Shown here in pieces: positions 13,385 through 13,433 of a stretch of 13,433 nucleotides of DNA. A program made the translations under genes and the position numbers. The notes below the pieces were generated by a model. The model was not told the origin of the DNA. It searched no databases and saw only the letters and a program-made list of their open reading frames with translations. Source of the DNA: JBHIFB01 sp046760905 (GTDB taxonomy: Bacteria; Gemmatimonadota; CAZMKB01); NCBI GenBank assembly GCA_046760905.1, contig JBHIFB010000083.1, positions 1-13,433 of the forward strand. Reading direction: 5' to 3'. Each line of letters begins with the position of its first letter. Within the stretch, counting starts at the first letter, position 1.

Positions 13385-13433
13385 TGCTGCGTTTCACAAA
13401 TACGGTGACGTATCTTGGAAGTGAAACGCAGCA
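13385..13433. repeat. 49-base nested inverted repeat at right edge
   Basis: TGCTGCGTTTCAC (13385-13397) and GTGAAACGCAGCA (13421-13433) are perfect 13-base inverted arms. Inside, ATACG (13400-13404) pairs with CGTAT (13409-13413) around a GTGA loop. This gives a coaxial stem with a 2/7 asymmetric internal loop. It may continue beyond the edge. Candidates are a terminator for a gene to the right, a REP-like palindrome, or a terminal inverted repeat of a mobile element. Confidence 0.7.

Larger units (their letters stand above)
13229..13433. other. Upstream region of the secreted protein gene, right edge
   Basis: No gene is seen. On the minus strand this is the presumed promoter and leader of the gene at 13228, but no convincing -35/-10 pair was found; TACTAT near 13302-13307 is the best -10 candidate and lacks a partner. 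The stretch contains an 11-base Shine-Dalgarno-perfect string without a start codon (13349-13359) and ends in a long hairpin (13385-13433). Confidence 0.45.

Overview
The window reads like mid-GC chromosomal DNA from a Gram-negative bacterium with a rich secretome, most plausibly of the FCB side of the tree (Bacteroidota/Ignavibacteria/Latescibacteria/Eisenbacteria-like lineages). The best clue is the gene cut by the left edge. It is a secreted FG-GAP/VCBS repeat protein whose last readable residues are LLQNYPNP, the start of the C-terminal sorting/FlgD-like tail common in that group. Every recognisable product carries a signal peptide or lipobox, so the window is an envelope/extracellular block without core metabolism. 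No rRNA, tRNA, insertion sequence or CRISPR array was seen.

Layout: (a) 1-1595, minus, partial seven-blade FG-GAP protein; (b) 1677-2459, minus, Trp/Cys-rich lipoprotein with no recognised family; (c) 2800-5616, minus, bacillopeptidase-F-like subtilase with a multidomain C-terminal half; (d) 5617-6036, divergent control region with three near-consensus sigma-70 promoters; (e) 6037-8304, plus, dipeptidyl peptidase IV; (f) 8305-8610, gene-poor spacer with a short minus-strand relic resembling GH63/MGH1-like glycosidase, overlain by a strong plus promoter; (g) 8611-10878, plus, alkaline-phosphatase-superfamily enzyme fused to a sialidase-like Asp-box region; (h) 10919-12166, plus, seven-repeat FG-GAP lipoprotein, 40 bases downstream and probably co-transcribed; (i) 12191-12221, shared terminator hairpin; (j) 12260-13228, minus, secreted protein of unknown function; (k) 13229-13433, its upstream region, with an orphan Shine-Dalgarno-like string and a long hairpin at the right edge.

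How they may work together: the subtilase and the DPP-IV are divergently transcribed. They make a sensible extracellular proteolysis pair, with an endopeptidase supplying oligopeptides and an exopeptidase removing dipeptides. The phosphatase-like enzyme and the FG-GAP lipoprotein look like a second functional unit, an enzyme plus a surface-anchored propeller. Four of seven proteins are predicted to contain beta-propellers of three unrelated types. Functional links are inferred from context only.

The least expected signals are the GH63-like coding relic, the mini-ORF that overlaps the phosphatase start codon, the enzyme/propeller gene pair, the orphan lipoprotein and the 49-base hairpin at the right edge. 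I did not find convincing evidence for a wholly new multi-gene system.
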